A stretch of DNA of 64,000 bases, from the NCBI GenBank assembly GCA_020631075.1, contig JAHDHX010000001.1, forward strand, positions 124,001 to 188,000, written 5' to 3'. Every line of letters starts with the position of its first letter. Position 1 is the stretch's first letter. Below are positions 1-8,020 of this stretch, piece after piece. The notes beneath the pieces were generated by a model. That model saw only the letters and a program-made list of their open reading frames with translations. It was not told the origin of the DNA and did not search any database. The stretch is from Candidatus Altimarinota bacterium (GTDB lineage: Bacteria > Patescibacteriota > Gracilibacteria > UBA4473). The position numbers and the translations under genes were made by a program.

Positions 1-276
1 TATGACGAGCAACGCTTGCAGGCGGCCTACGCCACGGACGACGAAGTGCTGGTGGCGTATGAGCGACTGGCGCGTCTCGAGGGGATGATAGGCGCGATGG
101 AGTCGTGCCACGGGCTGGTGGAGGCCGTCAAGCAATGTGCGGCGCGGCCAGCCCATGAAGTGGTGGTGTGCCACCTGTCGGGTCGGGGGGAGAAAGATCT
201 CTTCATCACGGCGCGGCACTTTGACCGTGAGAATTTTCAAAAATTTGTCACTGACTGGAGCCATGACCAACAATAA
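1..276 (+). CDS. trpB: Tryptophan synthase beta chain, C-terminal part
   Basis: The open frame runs in from the left edge, so only about 91 C-terminal residues are visible. The tail motif VCHLSGRGEKDL matches the conserved LSGRGDKD end of TrpB, which condenses indole with serine using PLP. The listed start at base 16 is an internal TTG; the true start lies outside the window. The stop overlaps the start of trpA by 14 bases, the usual tight trpB-trpA coupling for the alpha2beta2 complex and indole channelling. The PLP lysine region is not visible here. Confidence 0.93.
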   Translation, partial: YDEQRLQAAYATDDEVLVAYERLARLEGMIGAMESCHGLVEAVKQCAARPAHEVVVCHLSGRGEKDLFITARHFDRENFQKFVTDWSHDQQ

Positions 277-1036
277 ACCTACGGAGGGAAAAAATAGTTT
301 GATGACCCACTTGGTCGGGGGGTACCCTGACTGGGAGACTTGGCGACAGACACTGCAGCTGATGTCTGACCTCGGGGTGGAGTACACCGAGGTGCAGCTG
401 CCCTTCAGTGACCCGATCGCGGACGGGCCGACGATCACGCAGGCAAACTACGCCGCGATAGCGGCAGGGGTAACGGTCGAGCAAGTTTTTGCCGAGCTGG
501 CGGCGCTGCGAGGGCAATTGCAGCAAAAGGTGCTGATTATGACGTATTATAACCTAATCCATAAAATGGGGGTGGGGGAGTTTGTGCGGGCTTGCGAGGA
601 CGCGGGCGTGTGGGGGGTAATCGTGCCGGATATGCCTTTAGATGAGGAGCCGCATGAGCAGTTTTGGGCGGGGTGTGCCCAAGGCCAGCTGGCGGTCGTG
701 CCCGTGGTGAGCCCCATGACGACCAGCCAACGCTTGCAACAGGTGGCGGCGATGCGCCCAGCGCTGGTGTATGGGATGAGTCGGACGGGGATAACCGGGA
801 GGGAGACGCAGTTTGGGGCGGCGTTTGGGCAATACATAGCGAGGGTGCGCGCCGCGCTGCCAGCCGCGCGGTTGGCGGTGGGGTTTGGGGTGCAGACCCC
901 AGCCGATGTGCAAGCGGTGACGGCCGTGGCCGACACGGCGGTGGTGGGGTCAGCGGTGCTTAGGCGTTTGCAGGGGGGTGGGGTGGCTGCGGTGGAGGCG
1001 TATCTGACGGAACTCTTGACGGCGGGGAAACCATGA
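263..1036 (+). CDS. trpA: Tryptophan synthase alpha chain
   Basis: This 257-residue protein cleaves indole-3-glycerol phosphate to indole for TrpB. The catalytic Glu (EVQLPFSDP) and Asp (IADGPTI) sit in their expected contexts, and the TIM-barrel segments YGMSRTGITG and GFGVQTP follow. E. coli TrpA is 268 residues. I chose ATG 263, which overlaps the trpB stop and has GGAG just upstream. ATG 302, behind GGAGGG, would start at MTHLVGGYPD and is a serious alternative, since family homology begins there. The stop overlaps trpF by 4 bases (ATGA), so trpB-trpA-trpF are co-transcribed. Confidence 0.92.
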   Translation: MTNNKPTEGKNSLMTHLVGGYPDWETWRQTLQLMSDLGVEYTEVQLPFSDPIADGPTITQANYAAIAAGVTVEQVFAELAALRGQLQQKVLIMTYYNLIHKMGVGEFVRACEDAGVWGVIVPDMPLDEEPHEQFWAGCAQGQLAVVPVVSPMTTSQRLQQVAAMRPALVYGMSRTGITGRETQFGAAFGQYIARVRAALPAARLAVGFGVQTPADVQAVTAVADTAVVGSAVLRRLQGGGVAAVEAYLTELLTAGKP

Positions 1037-1662
1037 AGGTGAAACTCTGTGGGGTGCGGACGCTGGCGGATTTTGAGCTGTGTGTGGCGCTCAACGTGGC
1101 GTATGTGGGGGTGAACCTAGTGCCAGGGGTGCGGCGACGCTGCCCAGAGGGCTTGCAGTCTGTCATGAGCACGACCCCACGAGGCACCACTCAGCTGGTG
1201 GGGGTGGTGCGTGACCAGCCACTGGGTGCGGTGCTGAGGCTGGTGGCGGACTGGGGGCTGGACGCTGTGCAACTGCACGGGCAAGAGCAGGCTGCGCAAT
1301 GGCAAGAGCCTTTGGCGCAGAAGCAGGTGATGACGATCAAGGCGGTGAGTGTGGGCCAAGCAGGTTGGGAGCAGCAACTGGCAGACTGGCTGGGGCGTTG
1401 TGGGGTGATGCTGCTGGATGGAGCGCAGCCTGGCCACGGGCAGCGCGCGCCAGCGAAGCTGCTGACAGAGGCGGTGGCACGCTGCGTAGCAGTGGGGCAG
1501 CGGTACGCCATAGCGGGGGGGCTGACCCCCGAAAACATAGGGCTGGTGCGGGCGCGGTGGCCGCGGGCGGAATTTTATGACACGGCCAGTGGCATAGAAA
1601 TGGCGGGGCAGTGGGCGGCGGAACGAGTGGAAAAATTTGTCAGTCGGGCCAGAGAAGCGTAG
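1033..1662 (+). CDS. trpF: Phosphoribosylanthranilate isomerase
   Basis: A 209-residue TIM barrel that isomerises N-(5'-phosphoribosyl)anthranilate in tryptophan synthesis. The N-terminal KLCGVRT holds the catalytic cysteine, AVQLHG and MLLDG follow (the latter with the expected catalytic Asp), and AGGLTPENI plus DTASGIE match the C-terminal phosphate-binding end. The usual glycine-rich GGTG-like segment after LLD reads GHGQ here, a deviation. The ATG overlaps the trpA stop by 4 bases. trpF after trpA is an uncommon order. The stop codon TAG is also the first half of the -10 box assigned to the next transcription unit. Confidence 0.92.
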   Translation: MKVKLCGVRTLADFELCVALNVAYVGVNLVPGVRRRCPEGLQSVMSTTPRGTTQLVGVVRDQPLGAVLRLVADWGLDAVQLHGQEQAAQWQEPLAQKQVMTIKAVSVGQAGWEQQLADWLGRCGVMLLDGAQPGHGQRAPAKLLTEAVARCVAVGQRYAIAGGLTPENIGLVRARWPRAEFYDTASGIEMAGQWAAERVEKFVSRAREA

Positions 1663-1665
1663 AAG
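1637..1665 (+). promoter_or_regulatory. Promoter of the aro leader/DAHP synthase unit
   Basis: TTGTCA (1637-1642), a 17-base spacer and TAGAAG (1660-1665) lie at the end of trpF. The purK promoter in this window is nearly the same (TTGTCA-17-TAGAAA). Predicted transcription starts about 1672, only a few bases before the leader-peptide ATG at 1676. Assigned by pattern only. Confidence 0.6.
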
Positions 1666-1675
1666 TAAAGACGCA

Positions 1676-1759
1676 ATGAAAACTCAAACGCTTTGTTACA
1701 CTCCTCAAACAGCTGCCCAGTGCGGTTGGTTTGCGTTTGCGTATTATTGGTTTGCCTGA
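1676..1759 (+). CDS. Aromatic leader peptide (27 aa) of DAHP synthase attenuator
   Basis: This small frame is too short for the ORF track. It starts ATG AAA ACT and ends with the run WFAFAYYWFA before TGA: seven of the last ten residues are Trp, Phe or Tyr. That is the hallmark of an amino-acid-sensing leader peptide (compare trpL, pheL), but here all three aromatic amino acids are read. It lies between a promoter and a set of alternative hairpins ahead of the first enzyme of the shikimate pathway, whose end products are these three amino acids. Translation probably begins on a near-leaderless mRNA, as no Shine-Dalgarno is seen. The peptide itself probably has no other role. Confidence 0.8.
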   Translation: MKTQTLCYTPQTAAQCGWFAFAYYWFA

Positions 1760-1762
1760 AGA

Positions 1763-1854
1763 GGGCTGAGACACTGAAGTTAGCACTGACTTCTCTTACG
1801 CTCAGTCACTCTGCCCACTGACCTCCTCCTCGCGGGGGGTTCATTTTTGTTTTT
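1763..1854 (+). terminator. Attenuator: alternative hairpins and rho-independent terminator before DAHP synthase
   Basis: Hairpin A pairs CTGAG (1766) with CTCAG (1801) and encloses GAAGT (1776)/ACTTC (1789). Hairpin B pairs TCAGT (1802) with ACTGA (1817) and excludes A. ACTGA occurs three times (1773, 1785, 1817) and all copies can compete for the one TCAGT. A third stem, ACCTCCT (1821)/GGGGGGT (1834), uses G-T pairs and is followed by TCATTTTTGTTTTT, a terminator. The arrangement follows a leader peptide of aromatic codons by four bases. Pairing was judged by eye; energies were not computed. Confidence 0.65.
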
Positions 1855-1882
1855 ACACCTTATTTTTTCACCCCCTTGCCCA

Positions 1883-2935
1883 ATGAGTTTCGAAATTATC
1901 CAGCGACTGCCTGACCTCCTCATGCTCAAAAAAGAAGTTCCACTGCCTGAGGAAGATTACTTGAAAGTGATGTCGAGTCGGATCCAGCTGCGGCGGATAT
2001 TTCACGGGGATGACCCGCGGAAAGTCCTGATAGTGGGGCCGTGCAGTGCCTGGCCCAGTGACGCGGTGGTGGAGTATGCGGGGCGGCTGGCGCCGCTGGC
2101 GGAGCGGTACAAAGATCGGCTCTTAATCGTGATGCGGTCATACCTACAAAAGCCGCGGACGGTCACTGGGTGGCAGGGGCCGTTGATCCAACCAGATCCT
2201 TTTGGTCAGCCAGACATGGTGGCGGGGGTGTACACCTGTCGGCAAATGATGGTGAAGATCATCCAGCAGGGGCTGCCGATCGCGGATGAGACGCTCTTCC
2301 CGCGGAAGGAGGGGTATTTTCGTGACCTGCTGAGCTACACGGCGATCGGGGCACGGTCGAGTGAAAACCAAGAGCACCGTATTTTAGCTTCGATGCTAGA
2401 AATACCCGTGGGGCTGAAAAATCCGACCTCGGGGAGCCTCAAGGTGGGGATAAACTCCGTGCTGGCCGCGCAGCAACCCAATGTGATCGGCCTGACGGGG
2501 TACCAGATGGCGACTTCGGGGAATTCGACGGCGCACCTCGTGCTGCGGGGAGGGGCAGGGAAGCCGAATTATGGCTCGGCGGAGCTGACCAAGGCGACTG
2601 AGCAGATGGCGGAGCGCGGGGTGGTGAACCCTGCGATCGTGGTGGACCTGAGCCATGAGAATTCATACAACGCGGAGGGGGTCAAAGACCCGAGTCGACA
2701 GCCCGTGGTGCTGTGGGACACCATCAACACCATGCGGGGCAACCCACAGGTGGCAGAGACGGTCAAGGGCTGGATGATGGAGAGTTTCCTGAAAACGGGC
2801 AAGCAAAACCTGAAAACGCTGAGTGACATGAGCGCGGTGGAAACGGGTGTGTCGGTGACTGACTCGTGCCTGGGGTGGGAAGAGACGGCGGAGTTGATCA
2901 CGGAACTGTACACTGAGTTGGCGTTTTTGGATTAG
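1883..2935 (+). CDS. aroF: 3-deoxy-7-phosphoheptulonate (DAHP) synthase, class I, AroF/G/H type
   Basis: This enzyme condenses phosphoenolpyruvate with erythrose 4-phosphate, the first step of aromatic amino acid synthesis. Family motifs are in order: GPCS (metal-binding Cys), KPRT (substrate Lys), IGARSSE, KNPTSG, LRGG, VVDLSHENS (metal His) and SVTDSCLGWEET. The length of 350 residues equals E. coli AroG. I start at ATG 1883 (MSFEII); the longer track frame adds a leucine-rich stretch lying in the terminator tail. It has its own promoter and aromatic leader, so expression should respond to charged Trp, Phe and Tyr tRNAs. Which feedback inhibitor it binds cannot be read here. Confidence 0.93.
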   Translation: MSFEIIQRLPDLLMLKKEVPLPEEDYLKVMSSRIQLRRIFHGDDPRKVLIVGPCSAWPSDAVVEYAGRLAPLAERYKDRLLIVMRSYLQKPRTVTGWQGPLIQPDPFGQPDMVAGVYTCRQMMVKIIQQGLPIADETLFPRKEGYFRDLLSYTAIGARSSENQEHRILASMLEIPVGLKNPTSGSLKVGINSVLAAQQPNVIGLTGYQMATSGNSTAHLVLRGGAGKPNYGSAELTKATEQMAERGVVNPAIVVDLSHENSYNAEGVKDPSRQPVVLWDTINTMRGNPQVAETVKGWMMESFLKTGKQNLKTLSDMSAVETGVSVTDSCLGWEETAELITELYTELAFLD

Positions 2936-2951
2936 AGATAATTTGGAGAAT

Positions 2952-3245
2952 CTACTCTTGGTTGGCGGCGATCGACTCGAGGGCGGACTGCAGGGTGGTG
3001 AAGTACTCCCCGATGATGGGCCAGTCGACAAACCAGCCCACGACGTAGATGATCACCCCACTGAAAAGTGTCAGCCCGACGAGGGTGCCGAAGCCGTAAA
3101 AGACGCCTGCGAGGAAATTGGTCAGCATGAGGCGCCAGGGGGAGGTGATGAGCCGACTCAGACGCCGAAACCCTGGCGAAGCCAAGGTATGGAGGAGGGT
3201 TTGCTGAGTGGACGCAGACACGGGCTTAGTGGGTGGGGTGGGCAT
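2952..3245 (-). CDS. Small membrane protein, DUF5665-like
   Basis: A 97-residue protein with a basic N-terminal half (FRRLSRLITSPWR) followed by a hydrophobic core with GVFYGFGTLVGLTLFSGVII and a C-terminal amphipathic segment. The layout (basic linker, glycine-rich one-to-two-helix membrane region) resembles DUF5665 proteins, whose function is unknown. I start at ATG 3245 because a TATAAT on this strand (3271-3276) lies 25 bases upstream; the longer track frame begins before that promoter. It converges with DAHP synthase, 16 bases away. Confidence 0.6.
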   Translation of the reverse strand: MPTPPTKPVSASTQQTLLHTLASPGFRRLSRLITSPWRLMLTNFLAGVFYGFGTLVGLTLFSGVIIYVVGWFVDWPIIGEYFTTLQSALESIAANQE

Positions 3246-3270
3246 GGGAGACTGGTGGTGGTTTCGCTTG

Positions 3271-3289
3271 ATTATAGCACTGATGGGGG
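3271..3289 (-). promoter_or_regulatory. Extended -10 promoter of the DUF5665-like gene
   Basis: Read on the minus strand this is a C-run, then GTGCTATAAT, an extended -10 (TGC-TATAAT). No clear -35 is present. The same form (C-run, 6-8 bases, TGN-TATACT) occurs upstream of the minus genes starting at 21109, 34756, 40079 and 41093. Confidence 0.55.
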
Positions 3290-3318
3290 TGGTGGGTGAA
3301 GCCACGGTGGAAAAAAGG

Positions 3319-3347
3319 GTGACACCGCTGGGGTGAGTGCCTAGGCT
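3319..3347 (+). promoter_or_regulatory. Promoter of galU
   Basis: GTGACA, a 17-base spacer and TAGGCT. The -10 ends 7 bases before the galU ATG, so the transcript would start at or next to the start codon (leaderless). Confidence 0.5.
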
Positions 3348-3354
3348 AAGGCGG

Positions 3355-4176
3355 ATGAAACCAATAACGAAGGCGATCATACCCGTGGCGGGGCTGGGGA
3401 CGCGGTTTTACCCCGCGACCAAGGTGATCGCCAAAGAAATGCTGCCCGTGTATGACACCCCCGTGATAGAGCTGATCGCTCGTGAGGCGGTGGCGGCTGG
3501 CATTACTGATATTATCTTTGTGATTTCACCCGCGAAGCAGGCCATCCACCAGCACTTCACCCCAGACCCTGAGCTGGAAGCATTGCTGGAACTCCGTGGG
3601 AAGACTGAAGCTCTGGGGCGGATACGGGCGATTACGGACATGGCGCGGTTTCACTTCCGCACGCAGGACGTGCCGCTGGGGGATGGGCACGCCATCCTGA
3701 TGGCGCGTGACCTGGTGGAAGAAGATGAAAGTGTGTTGGTGCTTTTTGGTGATGATCTGGTCGACAATGTGGCGGGCCCGAACGCGGCGGAGCAGCTGTT
3801 GGCGCGTCACGCGGAGACAGGGGCGAGTGCTATCCTCCTGACGGAGGTGGAGCGAGAGCACACGCATATGTATGGGATAGTGGCGATGGATGACTCGGGG
3901 AAGATAAGCCACATAGTGGAAAAGCCTGCGCCTGCGGCGGCGCCGTCGTGCACGGCGATCGTGGGGAAATTTGTCCTGACGCCGACGGTGTGGCGCAACC
4001 TGATGGCGGAAGAGACACCGCACCTGAAGCAAGAGGTGCGGCTGGTCGATGCGCTGACAAAAAGCCTGACGCAGGAGGCGGTGCAGGGGGTGGTGGCGGA
4101 GGGGATACGGTTTGATACGGGTGACAAGCAGGGGTTTTTGGCGGCGACGATGCACTGGGCGGGGAAAGTGGGGTGA
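3355..4176 (+). CDS. galU: UTP-glucose-1-phosphate uridylyltransferase
   Basis: GalU makes UDP-glucose from UTP and glucose 1-phosphate, the donor for cell-surface glycans. The N-terminal nucleotide-binding signature (AIIPVAGLGTRFYPATKVIAKEMLP) is complete, and GDDLVDN and EKPAPAAAPS follow in the expected places. Length is 273 residues, slightly below the usual 290-300. ATG 3355 is chosen because homology starts at once and a promoter ends 7 bases before it; the track's 3337 start overlaps that promoter. The downstream membrane glycosyltransferase on the other strand is a possible pathway partner, though with a lipid-linked donor. Confidence 0.93.
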   Translation: MKPITKAIIPVAGLGTRFYPATKVIAKEMLPVYDTPVIELIAREAVAAGITDIIFVISPAKQAIHQHFTPDPELEALLELRGKTEALGRIRAITDMARFHFRTQDVPLGDGHAILMARDLVEEDESVLVLFGDDLVDNVAGPNAAEQLLARHAETGASAILLTEVEREHTHMYGIVAMDDSGKISHIVEKPAPAAAPSCTAIVGKFVLTPTVWRNLMAEETPHLKQEVRLVDALTKSLTQEAVQGVVAEGIRFDTGDKQGFLAATMHWAGKVG

Positions 4177-4205
4177 AGTTTTACACTCTTTTGTGCTAGA
4201 GAGAT

Positions 4206-5822
4206 CTAGCGCACGGTGGCGGCTTCTTGCATATATGCCTGGCGGTAGACCCAAAAGGAGCCGTGTCGCTCTTCGCGGGCGTATTGCTCGCGGATGTGAG
4301 ACCAGTCATAGCCACGGTTGACTTCGGGGCGTGGGCCCTGCACCCGTAGGATGAGGTCGGACTGGGGGTTGATCTCGTCGGGGGAGATGACTTGGTGGGG
4401 CTCAAGCGAGAGGCGGTAGTTTTCGATTTCGGTTTCGGCCTCAGGCGTGGTGACAAACAGCACAACGGGACGCTGGTCGCCCAAGCGCCAGAGGTTGGCA
4501 CGGATCTGGATGAACTCAACGTAGTCGTTGACCACGACGCGCTGGCTGGGGTGGTCGAGGGCACGGTTGACCATTTGCTCGAAACGGTAGGGGGCGTTGA
4601 CTGGGTCGTCGACTGGGCGGGCGACCACGAGCGTGACGGTAATGGCGTATGTGGCGGTGAAAGCCATAAGCGTCTTGTGATGGCTGAGCTGGCTGACGAG
4701 CCACCAGCCGAGCAAGAGGGTGGAGCCGCCATACGGGAGCATATAGCGGTGGAGGAAGAACTGATAACCCGTGAGCTGTGAAAAGACCACGGCGAAGAGA
4801 GCGGCCCCGAGCGAAACGGCAACCAGCAAGCTGGTGACGGGGTGCGTGGGAGGGGGAAAAGTTTTTTGGTGGTGTTTGCGCAAGAGGTAGAGGCCAATGA
4901 GGAGGAGCCCGAGGATAATCCATCCCCAGGTGGATTTGGCCAGCCAAGGGAGGGCGTAGCCGTTTTCACCAAAGTGTGGGTAGATGCCAAACCAGTACGG
5001 ATAGATCCATTCACCCAAGAGGGAGAAGCGGCCAAGGGGCGTCCAGCTGGCGTTTTGGTCGAGACGGATGTGGTAGTCGATCAACGTGGGGAGCCAGGCC
5101 AAAAAGGCCAAAACAAACGGCCCGAAGAGGGCGGTGAGTCGGTGCAAGAGGGTGCGACGCAGTGAGTGGGGGGTGTGGAGCTGCTGGTGCCACTGGGTGA
5201 GCTGCTGGCGGTGTGTGGTGCCCCACCAGAGGAGGTGCAGACCCAGCCCAACGGGGATGAAGATGGCGATGTAGTGGTTGAAGTAGTTGGCGGCGAGACC
5301 AAGACCCGCGAGGAGCCAAAACCAAGATCTTTGCAGGGGGTTGGGGCGGTCGAGGCCGCGCCAGTAGGCCCAGAGGCTGAAGAGGAAGAGTAGCCAGTAG
5401 AGGGCGTAATTGCGGGCTTCGACGGAGTAGTCGATGAGGTAGGGGTTGACCGCCAAGGCGAGCAAACAGCAGAGCCGAAAGGTCAGCTGGGTGGGGGCCA
5501 GTGCCCGCAGCAGGCCCCACGCAACGGCCAGGCTGCCCACCCCCAGCGTGAGGGAAAAAGCCCGCAGGGCGGTGAGGCTGCCGCCAAAGAGCAGCGACCA
5601 GCCCTTGAGGAGGGTGAAGTAGAGGGGTGGGTTGACGTCTGGGTGGAAGTTGAAATCGATGGCGTTGATGCCCCAGTACATATATGACTCGTCGATCCAC
5701 ATGGTGAGGTCGTCGAGCCGAGCGAGGCGCAGCGCCAAGCCCACCGCGATGACGACGGCGACCAGCCACCACTCAGCCCCAGAGGGAGCGGATGACTGGT
5801 GAGCTGATGAAGCAGAAGACAT
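4206..5822 (-). CDS. Polytopic glycosyltransferase, GT39/ArnT-like (GT-C fold)
   Basis: A 538-residue membrane protein with about ten hydrophobic helices and a soluble C-terminal domain of about 130 residues. Near residue 40 the first external loop carries WIDESYMYW, the acidic Asp-Glu pair typical of GT-C enzymes, followed by NPPLYF, the PPLY element of GT39/GT83 families. Such enzymes move a sugar from a polyprenyl-phosphate donor to a protein or lipid outside the membrane. Donor and acceptor cannot be predicted. It is convergent with galU, with 29 bases between stops, and divergent from mvaS. Confidence 0.8.
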   Translation of the reverse strand: MSSASSAHQSSAPSGAEWWLVAVVIAVGLALRLARLDDLTMWIDESYMYWGINAIDFNFHPDVNPPLYFTLLKGWSLLFGGSLTALRAFSLTLGVGSLAVAWGLLRALAPTQLTFRLCCLLALAVNPYLIDYSVEARNYALYWLLFLFSLWAYWRGLDRPNPLQRSWFWLLAGLGLAANYFNHYIAIFIPVGLGLHLLWWGTTHRQQLTQWHQQLHTPHSLRRTLLHRLTALFGPFVLAFLAWLPTLIDYHIRLDQNASWTPLGRFSLLGEWIYPYWFGIYPHFGENGYALPWLAKSTWGWIILGLLLIGLYLLRKHHQKTFPPPTHPVTSLLVAVSLGAALFAVVFSQLTGYQFFLHRYMLPYGGSTLLLGWWLVSQLSHHKTLMAFTATYAITVTLVVARPVDDPVNAPYRFEQMVNRALDHPSQRVVVNDYVEFIQIRANLWRLGDQRPVVLFVTTPEAETEIENYRLSLEPHQVISPDEINPQSDLILRVQGPRPEVNRGYDWSHIREQYAREERHGSFWVYRQAYMQEAATVR

Positions 5823-5979
5823 ACTGAACTGAGAACAAAAGGGTCGTAGTGGAGGGACTGGTAAGCCGTGGTGGCTTCGCTGCCCACTGTAGGCAGGGAG
5901 AGGTGGGAAACAAATTGATTGGGAGAGGGAAAAAGACGGCAGAGTGTGTGAGCCTGAAAGTTCGCTCGATTGTCTCCAC

Positions 5980-6007
5980 TTGCCCTCTGGCGGGGGGGCC
6001 CTACATT
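5980..6007 (+). promoter_or_regulatory. Promoter of the HMG-CoA synthase operon
   Basis: TTGCCC, 16 bases, TACATT. The -10 ends 7 bases before ATG 6015, predicting a leaderless message. The 190-base gap back to the divergent glycosyltransferase gene shows no other clear signal. Confidence 0.45.
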
Positions 6008-6014
6008 GGCGGTG

Positions 6015-6917
6015 ATGACTGCACCGATCGGCATCGAAGCGATAGCGTATGCGCTGGGGAGCGACACGCGGCGGAGCCGTGCGGTGGGGCGAGCGGTGCC
6101 GTACCCGTATGAAGACAGTTTTACCTTAGGGTTGCGGGCGACCAGGCCGATCACGGTGGGGGATGAGTCGGCGTTGTACTTCGCGTCGGAGACGCCCCTT
6201 TATAGCGCGAACCCGACCGCGACACAGCTGGCGCATTGGTTGGGTCTGGGGCCGCGGACGCACGCGCATGACATTGAATTTGCGTGTAAGGCGGGTACGA
6301 GTGGGCTGATCTCTGCGGTGGGGGGGCTGCGAGCGGGGCAGAGCCAACGGAGCCTGGTGGTGGCGGCAGACACGGCCACAGGGCAGGTGGGTGACGCGCT
6401 GGCGAGCCTGACGGGGGCGGGGGCGGTGGGGGTGCGACTGGGGACGGTGGCGCCGATAGCCACGGTGGAGCACCTGACGACCTATAACGTGCATAGTCAT
6501 GACTTCTGGCGGGGGGCGCTGCAGGCGCATCCAGCCCATGCGGGGCGATTTAGTGCGGCGCAGTACACCAGCACGGTGATGGGCTGTGTGGAGCAATTTT
6601 TCACTGAGACGGGTACCACGGCGGCGGATTTTGACCACGTGGTTTTTCACCAACCGAACCCGAAATTGCCCCAGCGGACGGGGAAATCCTTGGGGTTTAC
6701 ATCACAGCAAATGGCGGCGGGGACGGTGTGGCCGACGACGGGGAACCTGTACACGGCGACGTGCTTGCTGGGCCTGCACCAAGCGCTGGCGCAGGCGGAG
6801 GAGGGGCAAGATATATTGCTGGTGAGCTATGGGTCGGGGGCGGGGTCGGACGCGCTCTGGTGGCGGACGACAGCGGCGCTGGGGGAATGCAATCTTTCTC
6901 GTTTGGTTCCGGCATGA
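6015..6917 (+). CDS. mvaS: Hydroxymethylglutaryl-CoA synthase, archaeal type
   Basis: This thiolase-fold enzyme joins acetoacetyl-CoA and acetyl-CoA to HMG-CoA, the committed step to mevalonate. The nucleophile lies in FACKAGTSG, the acid Glu in ASETPLYSANPTAT and the His in VVFHQPNPK. AADTATGQVGDAL matches archaeal HMG-CoA synthases rather than the eukaryal or firmicute form. It has 300 residues against about 350 in archaea, and the N-terminus is short. ATG 6015 fits the promoter; the track start at 5970 lies upstream of it. The stop overlaps the thiolase ATG by 4 bases. Later mevalonate genes (HMG-CoA reductase, mevalonate kinase) are not in this window. Confidence 0.88.
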   Translation: MTAPIGIEAIAYALGSDTRRSRAVGRAVPYPYEDSFTLGLRATRPITVGDESALYFASETPLYSANPTATQLAHWLGLGPRTHAHDIEFACKAGTSGLISAVGGLRAGQSQRSLVVAADTATGQVGDALASLTGAGAVGVRLGTVAPIATVEHLTTYNVHSHDFWRGALQAHPAHAGRFSAAQYTSTVMGCVEQFFTETGTTAADFDHVVFHQPNPKLPQRTGKSLGFTSQQMAAGTVWPTTGNLYTATCLLGLHQALAQAEEGQDILLVSYGSGAGSDALWWRTTAALGECNLSRLVPA

Positions 6918-8020
6918 ACACTCCTGTATACGTCCACGGTGGGGGGCAGACTGTCTTTGGGGAGCTGTATAGCCATGGCTTGCTGGAGCTGTTTGCGCTG
7001 GCGCTAGATGAGGCGTTGGGGGAGGCTGAACTTAGTCGAGGGGATGTGCAGGCGATATATTGCGCGAATATGCTAGGAGCGGTGCTGGGGGGGTATAATC
7101 ACCTGAGTGTTCAGCTGCGGCATTATTTGGGTGTTGATTGCCCTGTGTTTACGGTTTCGCAGGCGTGCGCTTCGGGGGGGGTGGCGGTGCATCTGGCGCG
7201 GCAGGGGGTGCAGAGTGGGGCTTATGACACGGTGGTGGTGCTGGGCGGGGAAAAGATGACGGATCAGGAGCCGTCGGTGGTGACGCAGGCGCTGATGGGG
7301 GCGACCAGTGTGGAGGAGCAGCTGGGAGGGCTGAGCTTGCCCCAGCTGTATGGGTTGATGGCGCAGGAGTACCTCGACGTGTATGGCTTGCCTGCGACGG
7401 TGCTGGACTATGGGCCGTTGCTGGGGCATCGTCAGAGTGTAGGGAATCCGCTGGCGCAGTTTCAGCAAGTGGTGCGGCCAGAGACCGTGCGTGAAAGTGC
7501 GGTGGTGAGTAGTCCTTTGCGACTCTTTCACTGTTCGCCGATCACCGACGGGGCGAGTGCGCTGGTGCTGCGGCGGGCAGAAAGTGCGGTGCGAGTGGTG
7601 GATTCGGTGCTGGGGTACGCCCCACCTGCGCTGGCGGATAGGCAAAACCGCTTGCGGTTGGGCGCGGTGGAGCAGGCGGCGGAGCAGCTGACCGTGCGAC
7701 CGTCGGAGTGCACAGTGCTGGAGTTGCATGATTGCTTTTCGATCGCGCAGATATTAGCGGTGGAGGCGCTGGGGCTGGCGGCAGCTGGAGCGGGGCACGA
7801 AGTGCTGCGCGAGGCGTATGAACGACCTGACGACCAGCGGGTGATCAACCGTGATGGGGGGCTGAAAGCCAATGGGCACCCCGTGGGGGCGACGGGGGTG
7901 CGGCAGCTGGTGACGGCGTACCGAGCACTGCGCAGTGGCCCGAGAGGCCAGAATGCGCTGACGCAAAACCTAGGGGGGACGGGGGGATCTTGTGTTATTC
8001 ACACCCTGAACCGATGCTAG
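6914..8020 (+). CDS. Archaeal-type thiolase (acetoacetyl-CoA thiolase)
   Basis: A 368-residue thiolase-fold protein. The nucleophilic Cys is in SQACASGGVA, the His in LELHDCFSIAQ, and the C-terminal catalytic GLKANGHPVGATG is complete. HDCF and the SCP-x-like ending place it with archaeal thiolases that form a complex with HMG-CoA synthase and DUF35, passing acetoacetyl-CoA directly to the synthase. Its ATG overlaps the mvaS stop (ATGA) and its stop overlaps the next ATG by 7 bases, so the three proteins are translationally coupled. The expected role is acetoacetyl-CoA formation from acetyl-CoA. Confidence 0.87.
   Translation: MNTPVYVHGGGQTVFGELYSHGLLELFALALDEALGEAELSRGDVQAIYCANMLGAVLGGYNHLSVQLRHYLGVDCPVFTVSQACASGGVAVHLARQGVQSGAYDTVVVLGGEKMTDQEPSVVTQALMGATSVEEQLGGLSLPQLYGLMAQEYLDVYGLPATVLDYGPLLGHRQSVGNPLAQFQQVVRPETVRESAVVSSPLRLFHCSPITDGASALVLRRAESAVRVVDSVLGYAPPALADRQNRLRLGAVEQAAEQLTVRPSECTVLELHDCFSIAQILAVEALGLAAAGAGHEVLREAYERPDDQRVINRDGGLKANGHPVGATGVRQLVTAYRALRSGPRGQNALTQNLGGTGGSCVIHTLNRC

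Noticed and set aside
1663-1882. T-box riboswitch before aroF
   Set aside because: The T-box sequence (TGGNACCGCG) is absent, and a leader-peptide attenuator explains the region better.
3526-4254. 242-codon minus-strand frame opposite galU
   Set aside because: It is H/R/P-rich with no recognisable motif, a shadow of galU.
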